Positions 25,715 to 39,873 of a stretch of 64,000 nt of DNA are shown here, piece by piece. The stretch lies in NCBI GenBank assembly GCA_964023205.1, contig OZ026833.1, positions 32,328,830-32,392,829 on the forward strand. The letters are read 5' to 3'. Position 1 is the stretch's first letter; every line of letters begins with the position of its first letter. The notes under the pieces were generated by a model. It ran no database searches. It saw only the letters and a program-made list of their open reading frames with translations, and was not told the DNA's origin. Both the position numbers and the translations under genes were made by a program. Source of the stretch: Lutraria lutraria (taxonomy: Eukaryota > Mollusca > Bivalvia > Venerida > Mactridae).

Positions 25715-25881
25715 CAGTATAACCACCATGAACGGTTGCCTCCGAACAACAGCCACCTCCCTGTTACAGCCAGTATTCTAATAACCCAAATCGATGTTTT
25801 ACTCTATTTTCACTCTCTCAACAAAAGTCAACTCCTTACAACAGCCTTACCATTGGTGGCTGGTTGAGGGAGGTTGCACTG
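25715..25881. mobile_element. Pogo-like MITE, copy 1
   Basis: TA (25713-25714), CAGTATAACCACC at the left and GGGAGGTTGCACTG at the right, then TA (25882-25883), give 167 bases. The reverse complement of the right end, CAGTGCAACCTCCC, mirrors the left. CAGT-starting terminal repeats with TA duplication are characteristic of pogo/Tigger-type elements. No reading frame inside. Confidence 0.5.
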
Positions 25882-28800
25882 TATTCGTTACAATTTTGTT
25901 CTGACCGGTACACCTTCTGTGAAGAATGTCAGATCATATTTACGTTTTGGCAACTATTTGTCAGAAACGAAAAAGATGATGACATAAAAGCACGAATTTG
26001 TTGTCGTATAATATATCATAGTAGCATAATTCTAGAGAAGGAAATTCATCTTTTTTAAATACAGCGAATACAATAAAAGGATAGGAACTAGAAGTCAGTC
26101 TCCAGAGACGTTGAGTATCAATTAACATCTTCATCATTCTACCGACCGTCTAGTATACAGGTTTCCGAACAGTTTGACAAATTTAGATAATGATTAAATA
26201 GTCTGGAAAAATAGCAACCTGTACACATTCAACAGCTTCATACTCAGAATACCTTCTACAAAACATAAAGACATACAATGATCAAATCCGTCCAATATAT
26301 GCATTGACATCGAATTATTACGAATGAAGTTGTATATTACGTGCGAAAAATGTTCAGTCATTTTAACACAAGTGGAGACATTAATTGTAAAGTTCTGTCT
26401 CCGTCTCGTGATTCAAAACGCAAAGGCAACCAAATCTTCGAGATAAAACACTATAAAAGATGGATCATCAAGTCTGTCCAAAACTTGATATCCATACAAT
26501 GTCAAACCGTCATAACTTCGATGTCTAATATCCTTACGGGCGAAGTATACCTCCATTATTGAAAAAATGTAAATAAGAAAAAATGAATACGTTTCAATAT
26601 CTCATGGTTGATCATATTTATTAATTTATTGGCAACAACAATCCATTCCTTAGAGTGTTTTCTCACGTTCCACGACCTAATTCTTTGATCTGTCGATATA
26701 TATATATATGGCATCAGACACTAAAGACCACGGCGCCTTTATTGGTAAGAACAAATTGAATGGTATATTTAGGGTAGTACAACATCATACAACTAAACTA
26801 GTGGATCGGATATATTCTAATTCTAATTAGGTTAAGTGTAAACAAGTATAATTCCATTCTTTACGAGAACAATAGTAGTCTAGTAAGTAAGAACATGTTT
26901 TAGAAACCTTTGCCTATATCCCTAGTAAACAGATTGTTCCAATTTTCATTGTACAAGGCAAACATTATTTTACGTAACTATGGACTACAAACACGAACAC
27001 AAGAATATTATTGTGTAACCACAATTTCTTAGTGATAACAATACTTGTTTTGTATTATGATATTCCGGCTATGCAGATTTACCCACAAACCGTTCCATTC
27101 TTACATGTATAAACAACGACTAATATTGGGAAACCCGAATCGTCTCTTGCATGCATATCCAAAATTTGCAACAATCATAATTATCTTAACTATTTATTTT
27201 CGAAGGAGGTTTCAGCTATGTTGTGTCAATGGAACAATGTCATATGAAGGAGACAGGTATCATATAAACTAATACGTATGTCAATGATGTCATATAGAGT
27301 TTAATCCCTCAGTGTTACATTGTGTTGTTGCCATAAAGCCCACATGGGATGTACAGGCACCATAAGGATTCACATCAATTTGATCAGTAAGCCTTCGTTT
27401 TGTAATAACTTTTTACCAATTAAACATGTAATACGAGAATAGGAATGGAATTCAAACAGTCGAATGTTCACCATGTCCGTAGAAACAATTCATGCAGGTA
27501 ACAAATACTTAGTAGATGGACTAGTACAATATCATATCACTTAAATTTCAATTATTTTACATTTTAACAAAACAATGAGACAAACACAGTTTTCAGAATA
27601 AATTGTATTGTTCCTTAAGACTTACTGTTCCACTGCAAAACCATATATATAGAGGCTGAGACGTACTAAACAGGCTGCATTACATATGCGTTCAATGATT
27701 TCGCGGTTCGTTTAATCCACACCACGTTGAAGTTGGTTAAATATTGGTAAATGCATCTAAACAGCTTTTGCAGAGAACATAACACATGCATACAGTTGCT
27801 CATACCATCACATTGAATCTATTCGTATATTCGAAATGTTATGCAACCAGTATAATTTACCAGTGACGAATTCCTATTGGAAATTGCAGGGCGTTTTTGT
27901 ATTTCTACTTATAAAATCGGAGTCATGTAGTTTTCATGGCATTATTGGGGATTTTGTCCTTTTCAAAAAAGTAAATGATTGTGTATGTAATGCAATAAAT
28001 GAACAACACTTAATATAGTTGCATGAAAATTACAATTGCAATGTGTGTTGTTGATTTAACGAGTAGTTCAAACAATATAAAACTCTTTGTTATGCATCAA
28101 CATATTTCTGATGCGTTAATATGTACTTTTGATGATGTAATGAGATGATTGTTACGGCCGCATACAGTTTTGGACAATCGGCAGTGACAGGTAACTAGTG
28201 GACTGAGAAAATTAATGTGAAAAATAAGATAATTCTGTTTAAAGTAAAAAGCTTGTCATTCACTGAAAAGGGAAATATACTTAGATATATAAATTATGAT
28301 CATGTGTGCTTTAAAAACTGACACCCAAATAACGTATTGATTTAAGATTTAGACAGGAGCTGTGTTTAATTGCAGCAACCGGTGTCTAGAATGGGCGCAT
28401 TGAATTGAAAGTGACATGAACTTGTGGGCGCTAGATAAAGTAACGTAATTAACTGTGACATCCCGGAAGTTCATTCGTAACAGGAAAAATAATTCGTCTG
28501 AGAATGAAAGTTTATGACATAACTGCCAAGTCTACGTCTAGGAAATACGTTAGATTTGCACAAAGTACAAGTATATACATGCTAGATGTCGAGTTCGTTA
28601 CTAGAACGTATTGATAAGGCTAATAATATGAACAAAATATAGTGACATATTCACCATTCTTGCCTTTGTGGAAGTTGACTTCAATCATTTAATTAATAGA
28701 CATGTGGGTGATATAGTTTCTATCTGCCATCAGACATAAGATAAAATACAATTATTGCGACAAAAGAAAACTAAAGGGCTTCATGCACATTTTGATAATA

Positions 28801-29236
28801 TTATATTTAATGTACGACACCCTGCCGAACTTAGAATCACAACAAGATCAGCGAACAAGATTTCATAGGCTTTGTGTCAGAATAAAACCGAAATATTTTG
28901 CTTTTTTCTGAATGCGTGTATTGTAACGTACGTATTCCTTATTTAATCTTCAGACAAAGTCATAATGAATTCTACTTACGAGTCACAAAATATCATTAGA
29001 TGCATAATTATAACGCATGATGTATGTATTTGTAATTAATCAATATGGTAGCTTTTTTATTTGGTAAGTTTCGTGAATATTACGTGTTTCTTTTTCAGCA
29101 TCTAATATCTTCGAAAATTGTCTACAAATCGACAAAAATACGAGATAACACATAATGGTTAACTTCTCGGTAAATATACAGTTATTTATATATCATATAA
29201 CTATATATCTTGTCCTATAAAACACCTATGTATAGA
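25882..29236. other. Non-coding, nothing recognised
   Basis: Short (TA)n at 26696-26709. Chance frames only. Confidence 0.5.
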
Positions 29237-29449
29237 TCAAGAATTCTTGTTGTATTCAACAAGTGGGCGTCCTAGAAACATATTTGTAATAACTTGCCAA
29301 GGGTTTTTATGATAGAATGTTTCACAATCACGAATTTTGCGGTGTAATCGAGAATGAAATATCCAATACTTGACTGTTGACAGCTGAGCTGTCATATTTA
29401 GCAGTTTTAAAATTAATGGATTAAATTCGCAACATTGCAAAATCAAAAC
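29237..29449 (-). CDS. Possible terminal exon or old coding fragment, unrecognised
   Basis: Downstream of an acceptor-like gatcatgtgtcag, a frame of about 70 codons runs to a stop. It includes CCEFNPLILKLLNMTAQL and ends with RKIRDC...PWQVITN...GRPLVEYNKNS. The mix of Trp, Cys, His and charged residues looks protein-like, but no family comes to mind and no upstream exon is visible. The acceptor has only a weak pyrimidine tract. It could be a terminal exon, a retroelement remnant or chance. Confidence 0.5.
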   Translation of the reverse strand, partial: VLILQCCEFNPLILKLLNMTAQLSTVKYWIFHSRLHRKIRDCETFYHKNPWQVITNMFLGRPLVEYNKNS

Positions 29450-30149
29450 CTGACACATGATCACAATTTTAACACAACCATGTTACCAATGTGGTATGTT
29501 TCGACTGTTTCAAAGTTTATTCAAACATATTTTTGCAAACTCCTGTAATGAACAGACATAAGATGCAACAGTACAACATGTTTATTAAATAAGCCACAGT
29601 GGCATTGGGTAGCGAATGCTAATTTTTTCCTCATAATTAAAGTAGATTGAACTATTTTATTGAATTAAATTCAGAATTACTATCGTTTCCTTTTATGTAA
29701 CAAAATGCTTTAAAATATGAAAAAGATGATTAGTATTTATTTAAAAGTGTACATTTTAAGTCAGCGAAAAGTATTGAGTATGTTGGTAGTAACACATGTA
29801 CATGTATTTTTATGATGGTATTAGTAACTTATTTTAGCTAATGTTAGTGTGACAGTTTGAAAAAAAAACACATCAAAATGTAAATGAATAAACTTATTAT
29901 AAAACATATACAATAGTAGAGGAAAATCATCATAATAATGTTTATACGTATGTATTACAAATGTTGCCAAACTGTAGCATTTCCTTTGTTGACAAGCAAT
30001 AATCATAACTTTTCGATATCATAATATTTACAACATAGACAGTCTACAGAGCATGCAACAACGAATTGGCAATTCGCAAAGAAAGACATCAATATTGTTG
30101 TTTTGTTACGTTGTTCTGAAATGTTGCATGATGATATTACAAAAAATAC

Positions 30150-30563
30150 TTATTTTGTAAGCTTAGAAGCATTATCATTGGTACAAAGACGGATAAATTT
30201 CACCACGTTTGGTTTCTTGTATGTGTTTTTATCTATGTATCGTTTGTGCTGTATTTTGAATATTGAACATTTTAATATGTAATGGTACTCATCACCGAGA
30301 TCTTTACATGAATCACAGTTTCGTTCATGTATGGTTATGTTTCTCCAACGACCAGTTTCGATTAGTAAGTTATGATTTTGAGAAATATATGCAATTAACT
30401 TTTTACAATGGTGTATTGAAAGACAATTTAAGTATGTGCTACGTTGGAAATTCTGTTTTAAATGTTTATACAAGTTTGTATCAGATATTCTTTCTATATT
30501 TGAATACCATTCATGGATGAAAATATCTTTTAATTTTTGTTTGGTAGAGACTATAATAACCAT
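30150..30563 (-). pseudogene. C-terminal fragment of a non-LTR retrotransposon polyprotein
   Basis: A 137-codon frame has the features of the region after the reverse transcriptase domain in many invertebrate LINEs. It shows an L-x-I-E-x-G-R-W segment (residues 66-73), then a zinc-knuckle-like C-x2-C-x7-H-x4-C (C83, C86, H94, C99) with D-E-Y-H before the final cysteine. No reverse transcriptase motif is found upstream, and the frame is closed there by a stop, so this is a 5'-truncated or broken copy. In intact elements the domain is thought to help nucleic-acid binding by the retrotransposon protein. The LINE clade is not resolvable from this piece; CR1/Jockey-like groups are the first guess. 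Confidence 0.5.
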
Positions 30564-33500
30564 TTAAAGTTGAAATAAATAAAACGAATCAAACAAGCAG
30601 GTTGTTTTGACAAGTGCTACAGAAATAGAAATAAACACGTTTTAACAGTTCGCTTCTCGAACGACAATAAAAACGGATACAAGAAATCACATACGGCGTT
30701 TTTATGTCCGATTCCGTTCTTGCTTTCAATTCCTAAACGTCTAGTGTAATTGATATTTACTTCGAAGGCTGAATGTCATATAGTTAAACTACTAGTAGTA
30801 TCTATTCTTAGTTAACAAACTGGTTTAAATAGCTTAATGTAATTACACGAAGTTTTAATTACACTTTCAGACCCATGAGTCATGACATTCAAATATACTT
30901 AATCACGAATTAAACACAATTATTACCTTCTAAAATTGGACGCAAAGATTTACCGAGTGTTTATTTTAGTGAAGGCCTAAAGAATGATTACCAATAATTA
31001 AGACGACGTAAAGATGCTAAGTCTACTAAGTCCATTGGCTTAATTCAAACATAACAATACTGCAGGTTTGTATAGTGAAAGCAACATTCATCACCGGCGC
31101 TTTTAAAGATCGTCTACGATGTTGTTTAATTCTAGGCAACAGTGAGGTATGTGACGTGTAGACGAGTGTTTGTAATTAGTGGAGACGGTGATTAGGAAAA
31201 TGCTAACATAAACCTGTCCTTCACGACAGATGGATTGATATCAATTTCACAAATGAAAGGATCTCTTCTCAGTTTCAGTATGTTTGACTAATCTACAATT
31301 ATGTACCTATGTAAGAATCGATGGTCATAGCTAAGAGCGTTGGAAACATTGTAAGAAGAAATATGGCGACAGATCCGGCCAGTAGGGTTAGGTTTGGATT
31401 AGGGAATTCTGGTGAGGGAAAAAGTTTTGGAATTTTCCTGGGAATTCTTTTTCTCATCTTTTTTCGCATGATGTATGCATGCATCGGCATGGGCGATATT
31501 ATTGTATTATAGAACTTATCATGGGTGCGAAAAAAAATCAAAATCACAATTGTAGCAACTGTTCTTAGAGAAAAAGTAGCACGGAGTAACATAAAACGAT
31601 GTGCAAGTAATAATATCATTAGATTGCAGAAATTACTGAAACACTATTGCAAGTATAAACTAGCACATTCAATTGGCGACATTGATTCATTAACACGCAC
31701 ATCTTGTGATCTTCACGAGAAAATGCAAGTACGTATGCATAATTAATGAGTACAATCATTATCTTTACACCACATCTGTACCGATTATGAGATCAGTGCA
31801 TTCTGTGATAATAAACCTTGTATTTATGTAATGTTCACATCTGTGCTGACATACTAAGATTTACACGTTTGATGCAATAAAGTCTGATGAAATACTAGTA
31901 CAAGCTCTTGTTGATATTTAAGAGATACTTGAACCCATGTTGTATATTTGTTTCAAGTTAGTTGCACTGTTTGGAAAAATTGTGAATAACGTTTCAAGTG
32001 CTACACGGTAGACTTTCTTGGATTGATCACGGATGGATTCCTTTATAATAATGAATACTAGCAGTATAACTAAGCAAAACACAAAGAAGATGAATTGTGT
32101 TTACGAAAAAAAAGAATACTTCAGATGTCCGATACTAATTTTGTCTTAAAACATAGAATGGTAGAAGTTATTCCATGGATTCGCATTTAATTTAACACAA
32201 CGAGCCATACCGTCTTACATGACGAACACGTCGAAATGTCAGACACGTAAGCTCATTCGGACAGTCATCTTGACAAACTGAGAGTGACAGTGTGGAAAAT
32301 GGTGAATTTATTTTCCAATAACGCTGTGTATATCCCTCTTAGAAACTCGATATCAGTATATTGGATACACAACTGCCTTGATTCATGTGCTGTTGTTGTA
32401 AACTGGTTCACTTCAATATTTTAATTTACTTTACGCAGACATGTGTTCAGTGTGGATTAAGTATAGTTTTCGTGTGCGCCACTGTGGACAGTAAACATTC
32501 AGCCTTGAAACAGCAGTTAACATGGCAACAACTCCACCATGTCCATACCTTTTGGAGAATATCCAAAGAGGCACTGTATGGACATTCAAAAGAGTGAGCT
32601 TAAATGAACCACACGTGATTATGGTAATAAACTAACAAGAACATTCACGGCGAAGTCTGTTTAATCATTCACTACCCACTTAATTATTAAGAATTGTTTT
32701 TATTCCTCTCATTAATAAATACTATATTAATAATTACAGTTTGGAATTAAAGCGCCACACTATATCTATAAAAATAAGAAACGCTAGTTTATCAGTTAGA
32801 ATTGATACAGAATTGTGCGAAGCATTGTTTCTGACTGTAATGGTGTCATATCAAGTAAGTGAGTCTGTCTAATAAAAGGAACTAAATCAGAGTTGTAAAA
32901 ATGTCCATAGAAAATTACCTTAAAATGTGTCCATATTTATAAATACCACACGTTTGTAGCATTTATAACATCACAAATGAATTTCAACTGTTCTGAGGTC
33001 ACCTCATTGCATCAAATGTTACTTTCAGTACTTGGCGGCAAGCAATCAACCAGACATAAAACCAGAATAGTTGATAGATTACGGAACATACAGAATATGT
33101 AAGATTGTCTAAGTGATAGGTTTTGCTTTAAAAAGGATAAACCCGCTGTGCTTAGGACGATGCAATTTGTGAAAAAAAATATTATGGAGACTATAACAAT
33201 GTAATCCGCACGCAATACAAGTGTAACTATCCAATTACACTTACCATGTTTGATATATTATGACTGAACTCAAGTTAAGCCAGGAAGATTACTTGATTTC
33301 TCGTTTTTTTTTCAGCCTGAAGTATTAAGAGAGAGTGTTAAATGTGATCAAAATATAAGGCCGACAAATGTATTGGAGTCGAAATGGATAGTGATGTAGT
33401 TATGCAAAAGATGTTCCAAATCTAAAATAAATTTTCTAAAGTCGTGTTGTTTGGTGAACTTGGAGTCGTGTTTGCGGCTTTAGATATTTAAAACAAAGTC

Positions 33501-36440
33501 TGATTTGTATCGATATTATGTTGTTGTGATCCTCCAAGCCGTGGTGATTTGTTCAGTGGGTCGTCTACATGTGGCATTTATGTGGAATCTGTTTCTTTAC
33601 CAGTTTTAACACTATGTCGAAAATGCGTTTTTGTCCTCATTTTTGTATGTTCCTGCGTGCTTTTATAGTGACTTTTTTACACTATTAATTTGCATTAGCG
33701 AGGTATATCTTTCTACAATCAATCGCTAGATAGAATGCTCTTGACAAATGGAAGGAAATTTTCAACTAAACCGATAATTTGCGCTAAAATGCGTCGTCGT
33801 ACAATTGCAAAAAGATGATGAAATTATTTGACATTATCAGTTAATCTGAAAAAATGTTATTTGAGTGAGAATGTCGATTGTATTATACAATGGGGAATTT
33901 TAAATGTCAGTGTGTCGCCAGGAGAATCCAATACTAAATGTAACTGCACGGCTTTTAATTTAGAACGCAATAAATCATCAGATTTAAATAAATATTTAAT
34001 ACATTTTATCGTGTTTATCAACCAATGACTTATCTCCATATGGGCATCAGAAATATATAAAAAACCAACTTGTGTTTAGTCTTACGTGATATTTTTCCAT
34101 ACGGTTTTACCAAAATTTAAAGCAAAAGCTCAAAACGTGAACTGGAGTTTTATTGTTTTAAAATGTATTCCTTTCTCACTAAGCCATACTTTTTTATACA
34201 AATTTATCAACAGGCACTGGAAGTAATGCTAGGTAAGAGTACAAGGACTCCAAAAAATCACATACTGAATATCCCAGCCTCCTCAAAACACTGCCAACAC
34301 TGAAACAACACTAAAACCAAATAGACACTATATTCATGTTCTTACATTGAACATTCCTTGTCATCATTTACCAAAAAGGAATTACAAAAACTTGAATTAT
34401 AATTATCTGAGTGTAAGCCTTTATATATGATACTAATTCTTATGACTCAAGGCGCCCCTCCATGTTTGTTATTGATACAATAGAGTACACTATCGGTTTT
34501 TCTTATATCCAGATTTCTGCCATTCAATGTGTCATTGGCTAAAATTCGTGTTGATTTTCAATTTATTATTATTTTCCATTTATTTAATAGTTGACATCCA
34601 ACCTCATGTACTACACAAGACACGATTGCACGTGTCAGTAACGGCACTATTTCTAACAATAATGATGGTATGTTGTGTGTTTTTTTTTTCATAGTGTATT
34701 CACGTTTTATTCAATTAGTAGTAATACTTTTGGCATTTATCATATAACTGCATCGTTGATCTGACCAAAACGATTTACTTCTGAATCAGTTTTGACTGTT
34801 TGAATATGGAATGTTTAAAAAAGCGCAAATTTTGTTTAGAATTAAATGGGTGCTGCTTGCAATACAAACGCTAAAAAGTATAACTTAAATGAATATTTAC
34901 TTAATATCATAATAGGCATCGTTATGAATATTAGTAAAAAGCAAGCATTTCATGAAAGGCGCTTATAATCCATTATTTTACCAAAAAATAACTTTCCTAC
35001 TTCTGACTAGACTATTCACCACTAGAAAAATTATTATTGTTCCCGTCACTGATGTCTCCCCATAAGAACATAAAAACACCCAAAAATGAATTTCATTTCT
35101 TTAAAATGATATCAAGTGTGTAGGATTGAAACATCTTTATGACAGAAGTAGATTTTACATAGAGTATATCAAATAATAACTCCGGAATCAACTGCAAACA
35201 AAATTCCCATCTGCCAAAAATCCCATAAATATCCAATCTGCCAAAAATCCCATCTGCCAAAAATAATTACAACATTACAATAATTGTTCAACATTCAAAA
35301 CCCTCCCAACATACCTACCATAGGGACAAAAAACACTCTCACGATGGGTACCGCCTTGGATATGTAGACATTGAAACCGAAAGCGGAAATTTAATCTTTT
35401 GATGATGTTTACTACTGAAGTTATCGAACAACTATTAACTAATAAAAGGTCATATTTAGTTAGACGACACAAAACAAGTCCTTTCGTATGATATTACCTC
35501 AACAGCATCTGAAAAGTCTACTGTCTCTGACAAAGCTAGTGTTTCTACAACATGTATAGAAAGCTCAATATACTAAAACGAGACTTAGGTGACCCTCGTC
35601 ATGTTTGCAGACAATTATGATATTTTCGACATAATCCAGACTAATTTGCAATGACAAATTGACAGTTAATGCTCAAATCCGTACCTTATAACATTGTTAG
35701 CGTTGCAATTTTGTGGACGTAATCGTAGGCTTCATGCTTTGCCAGTGATAGCAGAGATCATATAATATAGGAGACTTCAGACACCCCCCGCTCTGTTATA
35801 TAATACAAAAGCAATAATTCGCGTATTTTCAGTTACAGGGGGGAAATTAACGTATTAAATAAAGTTACCGGATTTTATACCAGTGTATAAATTGTTTGAT
35901 AATTATAGTTACTTTCAACTTTGCCCTATGAATCGTTTGGATTAGTGGTGGAGGATCTATCATTGATGTCTCGAACCAAACAGCCACATACAACCTGTGT
36001 CACATACGGTTTAAGGACAGTCACACTTTTCCTTTTGCTCTAAGCGGACAGTTTCAGTTATAACTTTGTTGAAATTGTGTTTGTGTTCCTATATTAACTT
36101 ATATATTTATGTATACTTACGTATGTCTTCAAATCCCTCAAAGTTTGTATTTCTAGCAAATCACATTAGTGTAAGAAGTGGTCAAATCAACGACATTTCA
36201 ACAGTTCGGGTCTTTAATGTAACCAATTAATTCAATACCTAATACCGAACAGAATTGTTTGACTGGATGATTTTGTACAAACAGTAACTGTTACATATGC
36301 GAACAATTCCAGAGATAAGACATGCAGGCGTCAGATTTTGAACAAGCAATACGTTACAAGTTAGACTCAATTAACCGACATACAGTATACGTGTTTTTAG
36401 TTTGAATACACAGAGCATTCCAAAAATGGATACAACAAAA
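30564..36440. other. Non-coding, nothing recognised
   Basis: About 5.9 kb without a gene. A frame after a good acceptor at 33300-33315 (PEVLRESVKC...) closes after 27 codons and is not convincing. Confidence 0.5.
35206..35264 (+). repeat. Short tandem repeat of (ccca)tctgccaaaaat
   Basis: Three copies of TCTGCCAAAAAT within 59 bases, two of them preceded by CCCA. Small local expansion. Confidence 0.5.
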
Positions 36441-36500
36441 TTAATGTGAACTTTATTGATCGAGACAGTCATATTATTACTTCCCTACACGATAGGTTAA
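36441..36500 (-). mobile_element. LINE 3' tail
   Basis: On the minus strand 'gaagtaataatatgactgtc' is followed by 'tcgatcaataaagttcac', similar to LINE tails reading '-gtctcgatcaataaagtt'. The polyadenylation signal complement is at 36452-36457. Only the tail is recognisable. Confidence 0.5.
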
Positions 36501-38745
36501 ACATACATGCAATATATTCAACAAAGAGAACAATATGTACATTTAATAAATTTATTTAGACAAATAATTAAGGATACACACTAAGTACTGAAAAACATAA
36601 TTCATCATGGACATATACTAGTAGTATGTATTCATCCTTTGCTAACAGAATATCCACTTAATGCGCATCAATATCTATTCCATGTGGCACTTAATGCAGA
36701 ATGCACACTAATCTGTCTGATGTTCCTTCCTGTTTTGTTGCTTAACGTCTGAAAACTGAAATTTATAGCGGATGTTTTGTCCGGCTGATTCTGAATAAAT
36801 CACTGCTATTGACATATTATTCTGTAATTGCGGCATTGTCCATTCTTTATGTTGACATATAAGCATACTAAACATATGTTACAGACAATTATCATCCATG
36901 ATTCTTCTCTAGCATGCCCTGGTGCGTTATTGTCTTAATTTACTTAACGATTGCTTACACCTTCAACTAAGCTTGTAGCTTCAGGGAAGTTCGCTCACAT
37001 TGGAATTTGGTAGCTTTCACACACTTTACGTAAGATTACGTCTCATCCGTACACATATTGATGTTTATTCAAGAACTGTAGGAATTGAAGATTAAGCAAA
37101 AAGTAGGTATTTATATATATACAAATACTATTATAAAAGGAATGGGTTTTTTCTTAATGATTAGCTGGAGTAAGTTGGTTCTCAGAAAACGTCACCTCAA
37201 ATAGATACAGACAACTCTCGTTCTTCACGAACTCGTTTTAAACTAAAACGTTACTAAGTGGAAATGCATTTTGCAGTAAATTAATATCATGTGACACAAA
37301 CACACAAAACAGACGACTTACTCGTACGTCACGTGTATACTTCTGGGGATAACTTATTGAATATTTTAATTTTCATTCGGAGGATGTTGTTTCGTCCGAC
37401 TTGTAAATTCAGTAAAACGGTGATCGGATCGAATTCTATTAGGCTCATTATATACACGGCTAAATCCGTGTGTTTAAAAATGAAGACTAGAAAGAAAAAC
37501 ACAAAATTTAACGATATAGGAAAACGAGTTATACACGGGATAGCATCGACTTACGATATTAATTAACTCTAACAATATGCAGTATTTACGTAACAAAATG
37601 TCTCCCTATACAAGTCAATGACATGTTGTATTGAGCATTATTTCCAGCAGACACTTTCCAGACGTAAGGCGCGTGTACAATAAAAGACAAATTAAAACTA
37701 ATAAACTAGAACGTTTCGAAACACGAATTGAAATCTCAATCGCTGTAATGATGTTACTTTCTTGAACATTACGATACAGACTTTCCCCGGAGCATATATT
37801 AGATGAGGTGTGTCTGCCATATCTTAGTCGTATTATACCATTCTGGTTTAAATTACTGTCGTATGTGCCGTTCAGGGATTTGGTAAATTTGCCAAAATAG
37901 TTAACGCAGCTTTATTTTAAAATGGCTGCATGGATGTACAACAGCCTCTGTTGAAGTGAGCTGTAGTCGTGTTCCCTGTAATAGTAATTGAATTTCATCT
38001 TTGCTATAGACGATGTCAACGATCAGTACGGAGGTTAGAATGGGGAAAACCAAATGAAAAAAATCAAAATGTGATTGCATACAGAAGCTGGGGGTAAGAG
38101 GCTGACCTTTATACTGAAATATTCTTAATTCAATTCCCTGAGGGGTTCTTAGAAAAAAGCAATTACAAATTAAATGTTATGTTGAATGTATGGATATTTA
38201 TAAAGTTGTCATATTCCGTCATGAATGTTCGGACTGTTTCAGAGAAGTTACTATAATTATCAAACAAACGGTGTCTGATCACGGAAGAAACTGTTTCCAT
38301 TCTGTGCATAATATCATTCAATCACTTTAGCGATCAAAAGTGTTTTTTTTCACAAAAACAACAAAAACAACAGTAGTAATCCGGCCGTGAAAGTGTTTGA
38401 GACGAACTTTTAACACGTGATGTTTTTGTCTGTTACAAAGAATAACATGTTCAGTTCCTCATAATTCACTGATACATCAAATAGAGACATTTTAATGATT
38501 AATGGCTGATGATGAAAACAGCTGATCGTAACGGTCGATATTCTTTCCTGGGTGAATTATTTGTGAGTAACACTGTCTAAACTATAAACAACAGGAACTA
38601 CATTTTTAAACACAACTCTTAAACTGTTCATCACAGAATAGAACAGCGGTTCGAAATGTCATTGACCGTTTTAACTTCTAGGTTGAAATAGGATGGGTGA
38701 ATTAAGCGCGTGGTACTAGCTTTAAGATGTTTTTTTTATATTTCT
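36501..38745. other. Non-coding, nothing recognised
   Basis: AT-rich up to the first TTAA MITE; no gene or repeat family identified. Confidence 0.5.
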
Positions 38746-38749
38746 TTAA

Positions 38750-39128
38750 AGCCCCATGACCATTTTGCTATAAAAATATATATGCAAAAACAAACAATTG
38801 CTAATATTATTCCATGATAATAATTACTGACGAATCAAGTCCCTTTTCTTTTAAAAACATTCACTACGCTGTGAATGTTGATTTTGTAAACTTGAAATAT
38901 ATAGAGCGCGTGACGTCACTTTACGCTGTGTGCATAATATGACTGTGGGAAAACACAGCTGTTCTATAAATAGTATTTTTTTCAATGATATTGAAAAAAA
39001 TACAATAGTGGTTTTGAAAACATTTTTTCTTGCTATAAAGTATGCACGAGAGTAAAACACACCGGATTCCTCTGTTATAGAAAGCACAGAAACTATTACG
39101 ACCTACACATTTATATGCTTATGGGACT
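38750..39128 (+). mobile_element. TTAA-flanked MITE, copy 1
   Basis: TTAA at 38746-38749 and 39129-39132 brackets 379 bases. The ends are AGCCCCATGACCAT and, in reverse complement, AGTCCCATAAGCAT (11 of 14 identical). A perfect TTAA duplication with short terminal repeats is typical of piggyBac-type elements; this copy has no transposase. A 14-bp perfect inverted repeat, GTATTTTTTTCAAT-gat-ATTGAAAAAAATAC, lies at 38973-39003. Very similar to copy 2 over its full length. Confidence 0.5.
38911..38972 (+). promoter_or_regulatory. CRE, E-box and TATA cluster in MITE copy 1
   Basis: TGACGTCA (38911-38918) is a full palindromic cAMP-response element. It is followed by CAGCTG (E-box) in 'cacagctgtt' and by TATAAATA at 38965-38972, 54 bases from the start of the CRE. 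The order and spacing are those of a compact RNA polymerase II promoter. Activity is inferred, not shown. Confidence 0.5.
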
Positions 39129-39873
39129 TTAAACATTTTCAATGATGCTGTTCGTGTTACTTTCATACATTTTTTCATGTAAACCCTTGAGAAAAGCTTA
39201 CTGTTCACATACATGTGACTTGGTTAAACATTAATTTCAATTCTTAATTTGAATATCATTGTGTGAATTTCCATACGGTACCGACTAATTTCATCCACTA
39301 GACATTTTTGTCAGTTGAATATCCTTAAGGGAATTATTCTAATTTGTATCTAATAATGATTTCCCGTGAAAAAATAACAACAACGTCTTAGACAGTTTAT
39401 CATTGTACATTTATATTTCGTTGTTCCGTTTAAGGTCGATTGTGTAATGCTTTTTGACACAGTCAGACCTATGTCGTTTTCTCCATGATGTTAAATACCC
39501 CATACATACAGGAAGAATAAGAAGTTAGAACATTGCATATGGCTAGTTAGTTATTGAATTGTCCGTTTTTGGACACTTCTATTTATATACTATGTAATAA
39601 CCATTTACAGATGTTGTTTCCAGACTCATAAGATCAATATAGACGACGGAGACAATCATCAAAGAGAAAAAAGAGAAATATGAAAAAGGAAAGTAAAAGG
39701 AATAAGTAAATGAAACAAGAGGGCCATGATGGCCCTGTAAATGCTCACCAGAAAAAAAGGTCATTTGGAGACGAACCTTTGTTAAATTTTCTACTCGACT
39801 CCAAGTAAAATCAAGTGACCCTAAGGTCATGGCCAATTCTTACCACAGGGCCATAATATGAACAAATCTGGAA

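Noticed and set aside
31299..31619. Overlapping open frames on both strands
   Set aside because: Neither shows a family motif or splice sites; mutual shadows in locally low-stop sequence.
33312..33395. Short frame PEVLRESVKC... after a strong polypyrimidine acceptor
   Set aside because: Only 27 codons before a stop, with no donor or known motif; not enough to call a terminal exon.
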